From Fulvia fulva (Eukaryota; Ascomycota; Dothideomycetes; Mycosphaerellales; Mycosphaerellaceae): a stretch of DNA of 64,000 nt. The notes below the pieces were generated by a model. The model saw nothing but the letters and a program-made list of their open reading frames with translations, was not told the origin of the DNA and made no database searches. Shown here piece after piece: positions 38,801 to 50,197 of this stretch. The translations under genes and the position numbers were made by a program. Within the stretch, counting starts at the first letter, position 1, and every line of letters starts with the position of its first letter. The DNA lies in the NCBI RefSeq assembly GCF_020509005.1, contig NC_063014.1, positions 558,001-622,000 on the forward strand. Reading direction: 5' to 3'.

Positions 38801-39207
38801 TGGCCGGCGGTGTTCTTTAGCTCGTATGAGATGCGAACTCCTGGTACGAAGGACTGTCTTCGGGTCAGTAATCATGTCACACAGGACATGCAACAACTTA
38901 CCAGATCATTGTAGGTGACGTGAAGTTGGTGGCCACCGGCGTGGTAGTTGAAATCTGGCGCAAATCTCCCGTCATCGAGCTTCATCTGGCATGGCACAGC
39001 TGGATCCATCTCGCCAGTGAGGTCTTTGAGCAGTTTACCACAATCTGTGACATGTACGAGCTCCGTGCCGCTGTTGATCCTGCGGCCGGTGCAAGCATCC
39101 TTCAGGTTGTCGAGGTGGCCGTAAAGCTTTCGATCGGCGACAAACATAGTTGCTTTCGCTGCAGTCGGAGATGGTAATGACGGTGGCTCATTATCGTCGG
39201 CGGCCAT
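35860..39207 (-). CDS. Superfamily 1 (Upf1/DNA2-like) helicase
   Basis: Six exons (written in genome order): 35,860-36,050, 36,103-36,259, 36,310-36,787, 36,838-38,151, 38,213-38,853, 38,902-39,207. All five introns are 48-61 bp and keep frame, giving about 1,028 residues. Motifs in order: Walker A GPAATGKS (about 482-489), Walker B ILIDEA, motif III FLFGDEKQIGP (formed across a splice), REQYSIH (motif IV-like), VDGGQGHSSFMAILDATF (motif V) and NIAVTRA (motif VI). This order is that of SF1B RNA/DNA helicases. The N-terminal 480 residues show no domain I recognise. The acceptor of exon 3 is the least sure site (GTGAG or AGAG). The substrate, RNA or DNA, and the role are unknown. The gene is divergent from the small gene at 39.7 kb. 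Confidence 0.9.
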
Positions 39208-39740
39208 GGTGATGGCGGTGGGCTGCAGGGCAGCGGTTGGAAATCAATGGCGTGTATGTTCGCGCGTGAAGTGAGGATACAGTACGACCGCGGCAAATGT
39301 TGTGTTGAAGCGCAGAATCAAACCCACCCGAGCTGCCGCCTGAACCGCTGTCGCGAACCTAGCGCGTTGCACTGGCGAAGTGAAGCAAGAAGCAAGCTCA
39401 AGGAAGGCAGGCGCGATGCCGCTTCTCAACGGTCAACAGAACATCGATTCTCCACTTCACTCTCCACGTCACTCCACCTGTACATCACCATATGATAACG
39501 GCTGTCTGCTCAACCAACCTGCGCCGGCACCAACCCTTCCCAATAGGCCTCTCGATCGTACCTTGTTGTCTCTGCTAGCGATCCTTGCTCCCTCCTGTTG
39601 TCGGCCATCAACCCTTGGAATAGCAATCCCACGATATCTGCGCATGCAACATCCACAACCTCGCACCAAGCTGTGCTGCAAATCAGCCTTCTATGTTTGA
39701 CAACTGCTGACGATGCATCGCGGACAGCTTTATTATCGAT
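39208..39740. promoter_or_regulatory. Divergent promoter region, helicase and small gene
   Basis: The 533 bp separates two divergently transcribed genes and probably holds both promoters. No conserved motif or gene was recognised. Confidence 0.45.
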
Positions 39741-40357
39741 ATGTCCGGGACCGAGCAAAAGCACCAGAAGCTGCGCCCAAGCGTGCCAGGACAAGTGAGT
39801 GTAATGACGCAGATGTCAGGTCGATGTCTTTATTGGGTGTCCTGTTGTTGATAGCTGACGATTGTTTTTTCACGGATGCGGCGTTCAATGACAATATCGA
39901 CGAGCGAAACGCGGCCCGCGAGCGCTTCAGGTCGAAGGTAATTCCAAAAGTCGAAGTGTCAAGCGACGAGGACGAGGGCGAGGACGATGGCAAGGACAAG
40001 GAAGAGGATATGGAACATGCAGCTCCTGTCCGAAAGCCTGCTGTCGCGCCAGTGCAGGTGAACGGACACAGGAGATTCGATGAGGCCAGCACTCTGAACA
40101 CTCCGGACCTCGAAGAGCCAGCTCGCCATGCATTCCCTACCTCCAGAGGTATGCAGCCGACATTGAGCCCATCGACGAATCCGCCAGCGCCAACGTCCGA
40201 CGCCCGTCTAGACCTAGTGGCAGAATCCACGACCTCGACCGCCCATGATCTCGACCGGTATCGATCGCCAACACCGCCGCCACCTGCCCTTTCCGAGAAA
40301 GAGCGGAGGAAGTTGAAGAAGAAGGAGGCGAAGCGCGAATGGGCGCGCAGTGCCTGA
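39741..40357 (+). CDS. Hypothetical acidic/basic protein
   Basis: Proposed exons are 39,741-39,794 (MSGTEQKHQKLRPSVPGQ, donor GTGAGT) and 39,905-40,357, giving about 168 residues. The first exon has a stop soon after the donor, so a splice is required. The second exon carries an acidic stretch (SSDEDEGEDDGKDKEEDM), a Pro/Ser/Thr-rich middle and a basic end (ERRKLKKKEAKREWARSA). This pattern suggests a disordered, possibly nuclear protein, but I recognise no family. The acceptor at 39,904 is about 50 bases from the nearest CTGAC branch site, so the start of exon 2 is uncertain. A second long frame on the opposite strand is judged to be a shadow. Confidence 0.55.
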
Positions 40358-41389
40358 CACATTTCCCCACCCCTTCACACTCAGGCTCGAATGCTCATCT
40401 TTTCCCCTTTCACAGCTCGAACCACGGCGGTCTTCGTACCACGGCAGTCAATGCTGGTTTTGCTTCAGTAAACTCTCATAGTGACCACAGAATGGAAGAA
40501 TCGCGGGTGGATCTTAGACCTTTCCGAAAAATCATTTATCAGCGCCTAGACACCCAGCTTTGTCCATCGCAGCCATCTTCTGGGGTGACACGGCTGTTCG
40601 AAACCGTTCTCAACAATGACTCCGAGGACACACATCAAATGCGAAGACGCGCAGCATGGACCTGGAATGCTTGCAAGTGGTCTGGCTATAGCGCTCGCGC
40701 GCACCGGCCCATGATAGCATGCGGACCTATGACTGGGTCGTTTGGATGCTTTGCAAATCCTTGAGAGTTTGTCCTCATCAGAGTCAGTCTTTCACCGATG
40801 CAAGATGTCATATGCGTGCGTCGAAGTCTGCTTATAAGCAGCCTATACCCGCAACCATGATCTGGCAATGTACTCCCTAAGCCCGAGCTTAATTGACTCG
40901 CGCAGCGCTTGTCAGCAGAATACTGCCGGCCAGAGAGAACTGTCTGCCATCACCCTCGATCGCTCTCGCTTCACCCGGATGGCTGCGTAGTCAACGTCAT
41001 AGTCTCGATATGCAAACTGGACGTGATGGCAACGCTTCGCGCTCAAAGGATCTTGTACAGTGCCAACAGCAAGACCGCCGTCAATTTCCGCCGGCATCAA
41101 TGGTAAGGTAAACGATACGCGGAGCATCGCAAGCCGTGTAGAGCGGAAGTCATCGCAAGCATCGCGGTACTCAATGAGGTTCTTCTGGTTGTGATAAAAC
41201 TGACGAACACTGATGCAAGGATGTTATGAAAGGTGAAGTCGGAGTTTGTCAGTGCCAGAGAGTCAGTGCGCAACCGCGGACGCAACATGCGATCGACAGC
41301 CTCGGTACTCTTGCTCCACGCGGCATGCTCTTCTTACCCCCTCTCTCTCATGGTAAATCATGTAGTTCACTCAGTGACAGCCATCCAAG
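40358..41389. other. 1.0-kb intergenic region
   Basis: No gene supported. A 141-codon plus-strand frame at 40,339-40,764 overlaps the previous gene's end and has no motif or coding-like bias. The right part should hold the promoter of the phosphotransferase gene. Confidence 0.45.
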
Positions 41390-42571
41390 ATGGCAGGCCC
41401 AATTCGACAACCTATTGATCTCGACAAGCTCGCAAAGTACATTGATCAGAATGCACCAGAGATCAAGACGCCGCTGGACGTGAAACAGGTAACAGAGAGC
41501 TCCAGAGCTGGCTGATACATGTAGCATTCACTGATGATAGCACAGTTCGGCTATGGACAATCCAACCCAACATACCTCCTCACAGACTCCAAAGGCGACA
41601 AATATGTAATGCGAAAGAAGCCCCCGGGCAAGCTCCTCTCGGAGACCGCCCACCAAGTCGACCGCGAGTACCGCATTATTAAGTCCCTCCAAGACACCGA
41701 CGTCCCTGTCCCGAAAGCGATATGCCTCTGCGAGGATGACAACGTCGTAGGCACAGCCTTCTACATCATGTCCTTCCTCAACGGTCGCATCTTCGCCGAC
41801 CCAGCCATCCCCGACGTCTCCCCCGAACATAGGAACGCAATGTGGAAGAGCGCAGTGACAACCCTAGCCAAGTTCCACCGCATCGCCCCAAAGAGCGTTG
41901 GCATGGAATCCTTCGGTCGTCCCAATAACTTCTACAACCGCCAACTCAAGACCTTCGCAACCTTGTCAGTAGCACAAGCACAAACCAAAGACATCGAAAC
42001 AGGCAAACCAGTCGGCAACGTCCCCCACTACGACGACATGGTGTCCTTCTTCTCCAACCCACAAACCCAACCAAAAGACCGCGGCACTTTCGTCCACGGA
42101 GACTACAAAATCGATAATATGGTCTTCCACCCCACAGAACCCCACGTAATCGGCATCCTCGACTGGGAAATGGCCACAATTGGTCACCCAATCTCCGACA
42201 TCGTTAACCTCACATCCCCGTTCGCGACAGCTAATGACCCGCTCGCTGAAGCGGCGGGGCGGGCGAATGATGCGTTCAAATCTGGGATGACGCCGGGGCT
42301 ACCGACGAAGGAAGAGTGTCTGAAGTGGTATCAAGAGGTTGTCAATCTCGAGATCACGCCGGCGGAGTTGACGTGGGGCGAGGCGTTTTGGCTTTATAGG
42401 GGTGCGATTATCTGTCAGGGCATTGCGGCGAGGTATGCGGTGAGGCAGGCGAGTAGCGAGAAGGCGAAGGAGTATGCGGTGCAGATGTATCCCATGGGAG
42501 AGATGGGGTGGGAGTTCGTGAAGAGCGTGCAGAGGCAGTTTGAGGAGGGAAAGGGAAAGTCGAAATTGTGA
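41390..42571 (+). CDS. APH-type phosphotransferase (ACAD10/11 kinase-domain-like)
   Basis: Exons are 41,390-41,488 and 41,546-42,571 (57-bp intron, donor GTAACA, acceptor CACAG), giving 374 residues. The fused start MAGPIRQPIDLDKLAKYIDQ leads directly into FGYGQSNPTYLLTD, a glycine-rich nucleotide loop. A lysine in YVMRKKPPGKLL probably contacts ATP. The catalytic loop is FVHGDYKIDNMVFH (Asp219) and the metal site is ILDWEMATIGHP (Asp239). This is the APH/choline-kinase fold, and the closest type is the N-terminal kinase domain of ACAD10/ACAD11, which phosphorylates 4-hydroxyacyl-CoA intermediates in human fatty-acid breakdown. Here it stands alone without an acyl-CoA dehydrogenase domain, which is common in fungi and bacteria. 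The exact substrate is unknown. Confidence 0.9.
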
Positions 42572-42586
42572 GATGTGATCATCAAT

Positions 42587-42769
42587 TTAAAGATTGCCAT
42601 GCGTTTCATTCTCCACTGCGTCTCCAGCAATTCTTGCGAAGAGCTTAGCACACTCTGCAGGCTTGGACAGGAAAGGACTATGACCACTATCCATCGTCTC
42701 AAATTTCCAACCCTGCCTCTGCTCCTCTGTCAACCTCTCGAAGAACCCCTTCTGCGAGGTAATAGTGCA
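42587..42769 (-). pseudogene. Alpha/beta-hydrolase C-terminal relic
   Basis: A minus-strand frame of about 60 codons ends at 42,587 and reads KGFFERLTEEQRQGWKFET followed by MDSGHSPFLSKPAECAKLF. This is the C-terminal end of an alpha/beta-hydrolase esterase, with the catalytic His in SGHSPFLSKP. Just upstream an in-frame TGA (42,770-42,772) stops the frame, and no nucleophile elbow (GXSXG) was found in the next 400 bases. It is either a gene remnant or the last exon of a gene I could not trace. Its 3' end is only 15 bp from that of the phosphotransferase gene. Confidence 0.55.
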
Positions 42770-42772
42770 TCA

Positions 42773-43203
42773 TTTATCGGCACTTGAGACGCTGGATAGT
42801 TACTTCTCACGACGAGATTCGTCTCATTGTGGTCACAATAGGAAAGTGCCTGCAGGGCACGGATAGTGATGAGGAGAACAGCAGCACGGTAACGAAGCGA
42901 GAGTTTGCAGAGCAGAAGATTGTGTTACTAATCACTCAGCCACGTGGCGCTCATGCCAACTTCATCCCGAGTATCCTTGTCAGTGACGCATCTGTGCAAC
43001 TTCACTGAGCTCCGCAATCAAGTCCACGACCAGGATTGTACCACACGAAAGGGTGACGATCGTGTCGAAAGGTCACAGGTCGCCACAGAGCTGGAATGAG
43101 CTCGAGACTGATCCATAACATGCCCATACTGTAGTAGTCTCTGTATCAACACCTCTTCCACCAAACGATTTCAGACAACCCTACGATATCGAACAAACTG
43201 ACA
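42773..43203. other. Intergenic region, possible hydrolase remnants
   Basis: No gene supported. A short minus-strand stretch near 43,010-43,070 reads GTILVVDLIAELSE, which might be further hydrolase debris, but the frame stops at once. Confidence 0.35.
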
Positions 43204-43980
43204 ATGTCCAACCCCAAAGCAAAGCAGCTGCCACCTGCTCAATCGAAGCCTCCCTTCTCCAAGCCAACCCAGCCAAAGTCGCAACTCACCAAGAACCCCG
43301 CCGCGAAGCCTCCAGCCGCCGTCAAACAAGTCACAAAGACGCCCAGCGGCCCCTCTCGACCTATCGGCGGTGGAGCTCGTCCAGCACCACGCAGTGCTCC
43401 CTCTGGCAGCAAGTCAGGCCCACCCGTCGCGACCAAGAAACCCGCCATCAAGCCCTCCGTGCCTCCACGACAAGAGCGTGAGGGTAATTGGGTTAGCAAG
43501 ACGATCCAGAACAGCGTCGCGGGAGTGGGCAACTATGCTGGTGGTTTCATCAACAGTATTGGGGCGAATGTGAATAAGGTTGGACAGGGTGTGGGGAATC
43601 AGTATGTTCATGATGTTCTTTTACCTTCGAGTGAGCCGGGGCGGTACAGAGTTTTGAGGTTGTATCGGGGCAAGATTGAGCAGGTCAAGGAGGAGCACAA
43701 CAACAGACGATAGTGTATGGATATTCTCCATGAGAGATGGTGCTGACTTTGACTCTTGTGCAGGATTTCTGATCGTACACGTGGATGGGGACAAGGTGTT
43801 GCTGGATATGGTAATAACATCAAGGATGCTGTTGGTGTAGGAGGACCTCGCGTTGCCACAGGTGGTAATCCTCTGGGACTTGCCGGTGTGGGCAGTTCGC
43901 AGAACTCGCAGGGCGGGAAGCCGGTGCAGGCTGTCAGGTCTGCCGGCAAAGGTGGTGGTAGCAACCCACTTGGCCTGTGA
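43204..43980 (+). CDS. Hypothetical Pro/Gly-rich protein
   Basis: Exons are 43,204-43,601 and 43,764-43,980 (162-bp intron, donor GTATGT, branch GCTGAC, acceptor GTGCAG), giving 204 residues. The first 95 residues are Pro/Lys/Ser-rich and probably disordered. The second half has repeated Gly-rich amphipathic stretches (NSVAGVGNYAGGFINSIG, then GWGQGVAGYGNNIKDAVG), split by the intron. This pattern recalls proteins that lie along membranes or lipid droplets, but I recognise no family. If the intron is kept, the frame stays open for 37 more codons and ends HNNRR at 43,713, giving a 169-residue form with another C-terminus. Confidence 0.8.
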
Positions 43981-44309
43981 GAGTGATATGCGTGACGAGA
44001 AATCAAATATGACACTGGCGTTAGGTGGAAAGCGATCATAACATGACGGCAGTATCGGTGTAGCAGCACTATGCTTGCAATCTTTCGAAACTTGGGTATG
44101 TATGAGTACACGCAAACATCTCGTTTCCGTCTCGAGAAGAATTGCGGCGGCCTTGAGCTCATCACCTTCTCGGCACATGCCGCTTGCCAATTGCAAGCTG
44201 CTTGACGCACAGAATTCTCACTTGCATTCAGCAAATTCGAGAGTCAAGTCCATCAGATTCCGATAGTACACCAACATCACTTCAATCAGACTCGCGACTA
44301 CACATCAAC
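43981..44309. other. Intergenic region before the F-box-like gene
   Basis: Nothing recognised. It should contain the 5' leader of the downstream gene. Confidence 0.45.
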
Positions 44310-44704
44310 ATGACAACAACGACCACCAAGCCCTTCCGCTTCTTCGACCTCCCAGCAGAGCTGAGGAACAGCATCTACGCTCTCGTCTCGCGATCAGTCT
44401 GGATCCGCCCACTCGACACGAGGGCCTTCTTTGATGTCTCCATGATGGGACGTCATGATAGTTGTACCGTGCGCAACCTCCAACTAGTCAGCAAGCAGTT
44501 CAGAGACGAGTACGAAGGCGAAGTCGGTAAAGATGGCACATTGGAACTTTTCGTGGACCAGCACGGGTGCACACGTCGTCCCTTTCAGAGCACCATAAAG
44601 CAGCATCTCGAGACAAGCCTCGCCAAGGCGCCAGTACTATGACAACTGCTATCTCGTGTCTGTTACTTGGATATCACCTTCGGCTGTTCTTATGTCTACC
44701 TACT
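44310..44704 (+). pseudogene. F-box-like gene, 5' half, split by transposon insertion
   Basis: The frame starts MTTTTTKPFRFFDLPAELRN; FFDLPAELRNSIYALV is the short F-box-like start common in expanded families of Dothideomycetes. The strict open frame ends at TGA (44,640-44,642) after 110 residues, but the same frame then continues as QLLSRVCYLDITFGCSYVYL to the LINE junction at 44,704. Skipping the LINE block at the duplicated TCTACCTACT, it goes on in the same phase into LLETGKKGEDPDQCRW at 60,883. So the gene probably once ran on to about 61,248. The TGA may be a later mutation, perhaps RIP leaking into the flank. A shortened 110-residue product from this half is possible. F-box proteins recruit substrates to SCF ubiquitin ligases; the target is unknown. 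Confidence 0.7.
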
Positions 44705-46943
44705 GATATATACCTCGTAGTAGAACGGACTCGATCGGCGCCATCGCTAAACACGACACATTCGAAAGCCCTTATCAAGGCCATTCCAACGATCTACAAA
44801 GCAGGCTACTGCCCCTAGAGTTGAGGGAGTTGTACCTCATTCAATTTGGACGGCTTGAAGTTCTCTTCACCCTGTTTCTTCAGCTCCAAACGCCGCGGAG
44901 GTGCCTAGCTGCATTAGGCAACTCCTAGGCAATGGCAGCCCAGGCTACGGCACCACCGACGCCTACGGCTCCACAGGCGAAGCTCCCCCAAGACAACTGG
45001 CAGCAACTAATAGAGGACGCAAAAAGTATGGAACCAACGATCAGCTCCCATACCGGTCTCTCCAGGTGATGATCACTCAGCTGCGTACGGCGCTAGTACT
45101 GTCGTATCACCGAGGGCAACAAGAAATGAGGACGACGTCTTAGGCGATTAATAAGGCCACCCGGAATCAACACCCCTATAGCTAGGTATCGGTCGCGGTA
45201 TCGACACTAGGCCCCCGCCTAACGTACGATATAGTTACGATCCGTATTATAGTAAAGGAAGACTAGGCCAAAGTTACGAAGCTATCGAATAAGGAGCTCG
45301 CCTAACGAATCAACTAACTAGGGGTGGTCGTAGTGAACTAACAGTCTAACGGCACTCTATAGATCTATACTAGCTCTACTACTGCTAGGAGGCACCTAGA
45401 GGCACAGCTATAGTAGGCATCTAAGGTTACGGTATTAGCGAAGGTCTTAACGAAGTAATTTATAATCCTAGTCTACGATATACCTAAAGAGTTCGACCCA
45501 ACTAACTAAGGTTACCTACGTACTCTCTAAGAGGACAACCTAGTCACTCTTAACTCTCTATTCTAGAAGGCGACTTAGCTCTATAGGGAATGGCTAGAAG
45601 GTAAGAAGGCCTCGGCGCTAATCGTATAGCTATAAGACGCGAAAGCGGCGGATCTAGTATTAGAACAAGGCCTGATCTAGTAAAATAGCCTTAAGATAGT
45701 CGAAAAGTACTCCTTATCCTTTCGTATCCTCTAATGCTTTAAATGCTAATAGTATAGATACTAAACCTATACGTATATAAATAAGTAGGCCTACTCGAAC
45801 TATATAGGAGACTAAATGTCTAGGGACTATATATCGGCTACGAGGCGGTACGCGAACTGTCCGGGGCACTACCTATCGTATAGCGCGGAATGCCTATAGC
45901 GGAAACTAGCAAAAAACAAGGCAATTATAAACAGAACCGTCGCCCTAAGATTCTACGGCGACCGTAAGGCTAGCCTATACCGGAACTAGCTAGCGGCGGT
46001 CGGGTATAAGCGCCCTAGGGCCGAGAACAATATAAAGGATACGTAACCTAGGGCGTACGGGAGGCCACGTGCTCTACTAGTTACGGCGAGAGAATCTAAC
46101 TAGGCCCGGCTCCCCTTTAGTATATAACCGATAGGCGTAGACTAGGACGCGCTAGGTAGTAGGATATAGGACATTATAGAGGAAATGATTGTTAATAACG
46201 ATAACTAGCCTCGATACGCTTAGTATTATCTAGTATAAAGTTAACTATAGTAAGGATATAGTCTAGAACTATTTCCTATACGAGGCGGACCCGTACGTCT
46301 ACTACGTCCTAGTAATCTAGGAGCTATAGATTAACCCGTACTATAAGAGACTAACGACCTATAAGTTAATAGGCTATACGATATACCTACGAAGCGACGG
46401 CAGACCCCGTACGTACTTCTATATTAGTAAGGATATACTAGAATCTAACTAGGAGGTAGTATACTACGTAGATAAAGAAGGCAGGGGAGACATTACCTCC
46501 CTCTAGGTAGGTAGTACTTAGATATATAACATATATATATAACCGCTAGCCTCGAGGTCTAGTCGCGACCTTAGGGTCTATAGACACCTAGATAGTACGC
46601 TTAAGAGACAAGGGTACTATATTGTTATAGGAGACTTTAATATATACTACCCTTCCTAGGAAAGCCTTATATAGTCGTACCCTATAGCCGACGAAGTAAT
46701 CGACTTAATAGCGAGCAACGTAATTGCCCTTAATACCCTAAAGGGCCTAGATACCTAGAATAGAGGGGGACTCTAAGGTACGATCGACCTCTCCTAGATC
46801 TTAGATAGCTACTACTATATAGGAGCCTACTATAGGATCGAATATAAACTAGAGGCGTCGTAAGACTATATACTAGTCAGGACCTCTATTACGATATAGA
46901 TATAATATATACTAGCGAGAACTCCTAAGCTAAACTAGGGAAA
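44705..46943 (+). mobile_element. Tad-like LINE copy D, 5' segment
   Basis: First part of a LINE later broken by two LTR elements; it continues at 55,928-57,848 and 60,029-60,868, about 5.0 kb in all. The stretch 44,749-45,130 is nearly free of RIP and shows the ORF1 start MAAQATAPPTPTAPQAKLPQ (from 44,932) and IEDAKSMEPTISS. From about 45,140 on, the sequence turns TpA-rich and matches copy B, including the knuckle region and the endonuclease start. The segment ends at the ggaaa target site of the Gypsy element (46,939-46,943). Confidence 0.88.
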
Positions 46944-47093
46944 TATTACGGGTAGTGATCTATAAGACGATAGTATAGGGTTGCCGTAAAACAAGCGTTG
47001 TTCGGTTAGGCTACGAAAGAGAAGCGCAAAGCGCGCGAGATACATAAGGAAGCGCTAAGGCGCGCGACGTTACGGCAGTAGTAAACCGTAATA
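46944..47093 (-). repeat. 3' LTR of the Gypsy element
   Basis: 150 bp, ends TATTAC/GTAATA, same length as the partner at 55,773-55,922. The adjacent polypurine tract inside the element identifies it as the 3' LTR in element orientation. Confidence 0.88.
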
Positions 47094-48271
47094 GTACCCC
47101 CCCTTTAGATCGCTATTCGTCCTCGGACGGCTCTATCTCTATAGTAGTATATCCACAAAAACTATATTATCCTCTAGTCCACCTTGTTTAGCTTAAGTAT
47201 CCTCTAAACCCTTAATATCCTCCTTACTATCGATTACTATATCCGTCGGGCGGCTAAGCTAGTACGGCTATATAGAGGCTTAGGGTATATAGCGACATCC
47301 TTATTCTAACGCTTATTATAGAGACTTCTATCCGTTATTATCTTTATAGAAGTAGGCATACGCGGTTCTATAGTAGCTATAGCGTGTTAAGTATCCGAGC
47401 CTATATCTATAGCGTTCGTTTCTATAGAGCTTTATAGGTTAACTATAGGCGTATCGACGGCGGCTATAGGATAAAACTCTATCGTACTCGTATTAAGTCT
47501 TGTCGAGCGGCGTAACGTCCTTACTTATAGCTTAGACGCCGTTACGGGCGTATTAGTTTACGGTATAACTACCGGTATAGACGTACTCGCGTTCTCCGTA
47601 GGCAACTACCTAGACTTAGTATAAGATCGTAGTATACTAGTAACTCGGTCCTTATTAGGTTCCTAGTCGTACGGCGGCTTAAAGTCGGCGGGTAAAGACT
47701 TCGTCGGAAAGTTATAGTAGAAGTCTATAATAGAGGCGGCTACTCCTACTAATACTTCTAGTAGCTCCTAGCTCGGCTCGCGGTATCCTTTCTACTTTAC
47801 TAGGTACTTATACTCGTCTTACTTCGGTAGTAAGTATTTTAGTAGTCTTCCCTTTAGCTTAAAATATTTCCTATCGAGTATATCCTCTACGAAGTACTCT
47901 TCGGATATTTCGCCGTCGTCGTTACGGGTGATCTTAATTAGAGGCGGCGGTACTAGGATCTATCTAGGTTCGGGGTTATTAGTAGCTAGTTATAGGAGCG
48001 AGGCGTAGAAAGTGTTATAGAGATTACCTAACTAATCGGGTATTATAACGCGGTAAGCATTTTGATACGGGAGTATTACGGTGATCTTATACGGCCCTAC
48101 GTTCTTAATGTCGAGCTTCTTAGACGGGCGTATTATTAACTAGTTAGTAGTTATTAAATAGGTACGAGTTACGTAGTAGTAGAAGACGGCGGATCATACG
48201 AAAGACGAAGAAGGACCTAATAGGATAGCGTATATCTATATATAGTATCGCCGGTATTAGTATAGGTAGAT

Positions 48272-48356
48272 ACTAGGTGTCCGGATGTTTGCTAGCCTAT
48301 AAGCTAGCAAACCCTAGTCACGTGATCTAGTCACATAACACACCTACACCTACATA
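48272..48356. mobile_element. Small hairpin insertion (MITE-like)
   Basis: A short CpA-containing stretch stands out from the TpA-rich Gypsy around it. It holds a perfect hairpin with arms GTTTGCTAGC (48,287-48,296) and GCTAGCAAAC (48,303-48,312) around a 6-base loop. Short inverted ends TAGGTGT (48,274-48,280) and ACACCTA (48,340-48,346, repeated at 48,346-48,352) and TA flanks are visible. Exact limits are uncertain. Confidence 0.5.
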
Positions 48357-50197
48357 CTTGTCCTACGGCCTATATGTTCTTAATAGTAGTGTTAATATAA
48401 ACTTCGTCGCCAATATTATAGTTCGGAGGTAGCTAGCGATATACGTTTATAAAATCTACTTATAACGCTTAGGCTAATACAATTTCTTGCCTTAGATATA
48501 CGTATATCTAGTTTATAGGCTTAGCAAACGTATTCGCAGATTCTATATCGAGTCGTTACTTATAGGGCATAAGCTTTATAGAGGTAGTTAGACTAGTATC
48601 CGTAAATTCTAGGTTACGACCGGTATTAGCGTAGAAGGGTAATACTCTAGTAGTAGCTAATATATAATTATTAGTAGTAAACTCGGTAAGTAGTAACTAA
48701 TTAACCTAATTATCTTAGGCGTAGTTAATATAGGCCCTCAGGTAACGTTCTATAACCTTACTCGTGTTTTTAGACTATCTATCGGATTCTAGGTAAAAGG
48801 CCGTCGATAGTCGTTATTAAATACCGAGTAGGGAGCAAACTCGTCTCTAGAACGTAGACGTCTACTAGGAGTCCCGATCCGAGACGATGCTCTTAGGAAT
48901 ACTATAACGTACGAAGATATAGCGGATAAAGATATATATAATATATAGGGCGTCTATCTATAGTACTAGGATCAGGTGTCTCTCCTTAGTAAGCCTATCC
49001 GTAACTATAAGGACGTTCTTATACGTTTATCTAGCGGTTAAGCTCTTACTTACGGGCAAATCTATAACGAAGTTAATAGCGATATCCTCCTATACTCCGA
49101 AGGGTACCGGTAATAGTATAACGAGGCCCTAATACTACTAATTTGACGGAACCGTTGTTCTATATATAATATAATTACGGACGAATCTCTTAATCGTTTA
49201 TACTATACGTAGCTAGCGGTAGTATCTACTAATCAACTCGAATATCTTTTTACGGCCGGGATACCTAGCCGCGGGTATGTCGTAGAAACGTTTTGTAATT
49301 AGAGTACGAAGTTCTACTACGCTAGCAACTTCTAGGACAAATAAGCTATATCCTCCGTAGGCGTTCTTTATACAGATTATACTATCTTATACTTTAGACG
49401 TACAATCGTCAATCTTATATTTACGTAATAGAGGTACTTACTAGTTCTAGGATAGCTATTATATAGTAGCCTAAACGGTCTCTTCGTTATATAGAGCCTT
49501 GACTTATATAAGTAAATCCTACTATACTACCTACTACGCTACCTCCCCCTCCCGTAGCTCGCTTAAATTAAGCTTAATATCGAGGCGAGCGGGCGGTAGG
49601 ATGACCTAGCTCTAATACTATAGACGTGGATCGCTTAGATCCGATAGTAGATCTTACGATCGTCTAGTAAGACTATTAGGCTTTATCCCTATATACCTAG
49701 ACGATAAGTGATTTTGAATACGAACTGTACTAGGAACTATACCTAGCGTGCCTACCGTCTATTAAGTTGTTTAGTACTTATAAAGTATTCTAGGTTCTTA
49801 TAATCGGAGTAGATAATAACGGGATTGTTATCTATATCCTTCGTATTCTCGAAATTAGTATCTATATTATCGTCTAAGTTGACGGTAAGCTTAGGTCTCT
49901 ATTCTTCGAAGGCGAGGACGATAGCTAATAGTTCCTTATCGTAAATCTCGTAGTTATACTCCTATAGTAACATCTTCTTAGATATATATACTACCGGTCT
50001 CTAGACGTCTCCGTGTTTCTATAGAATTACTACCGTAGTAACGAAATCTAAGGCATCTATTTCGACTATAGTTTCTAACCCTATCTAGTACGAAGTATAC
50101 GAGTACCGTGTCCGTTAAGAATGTATCTTTTAATCCTTAGAAGGGTACTTCGTATTCTATTATCTAAACGAATAGTATCGGCTTACTATTCTTACTA

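Noticed and set aside
39733..40362. 209-codon minus-strand frame opposite the small charged protein
   Set aside because: Ser/Arg/Phe-rich shadow of the Glu/Lys-rich plus-strand frame; it has no splice or motif support.
40339..40764. 141-codon plus-strand frame
   Set aside because: Overlaps the end of the previous gene in another frame, with no motif and no coding-like bias.
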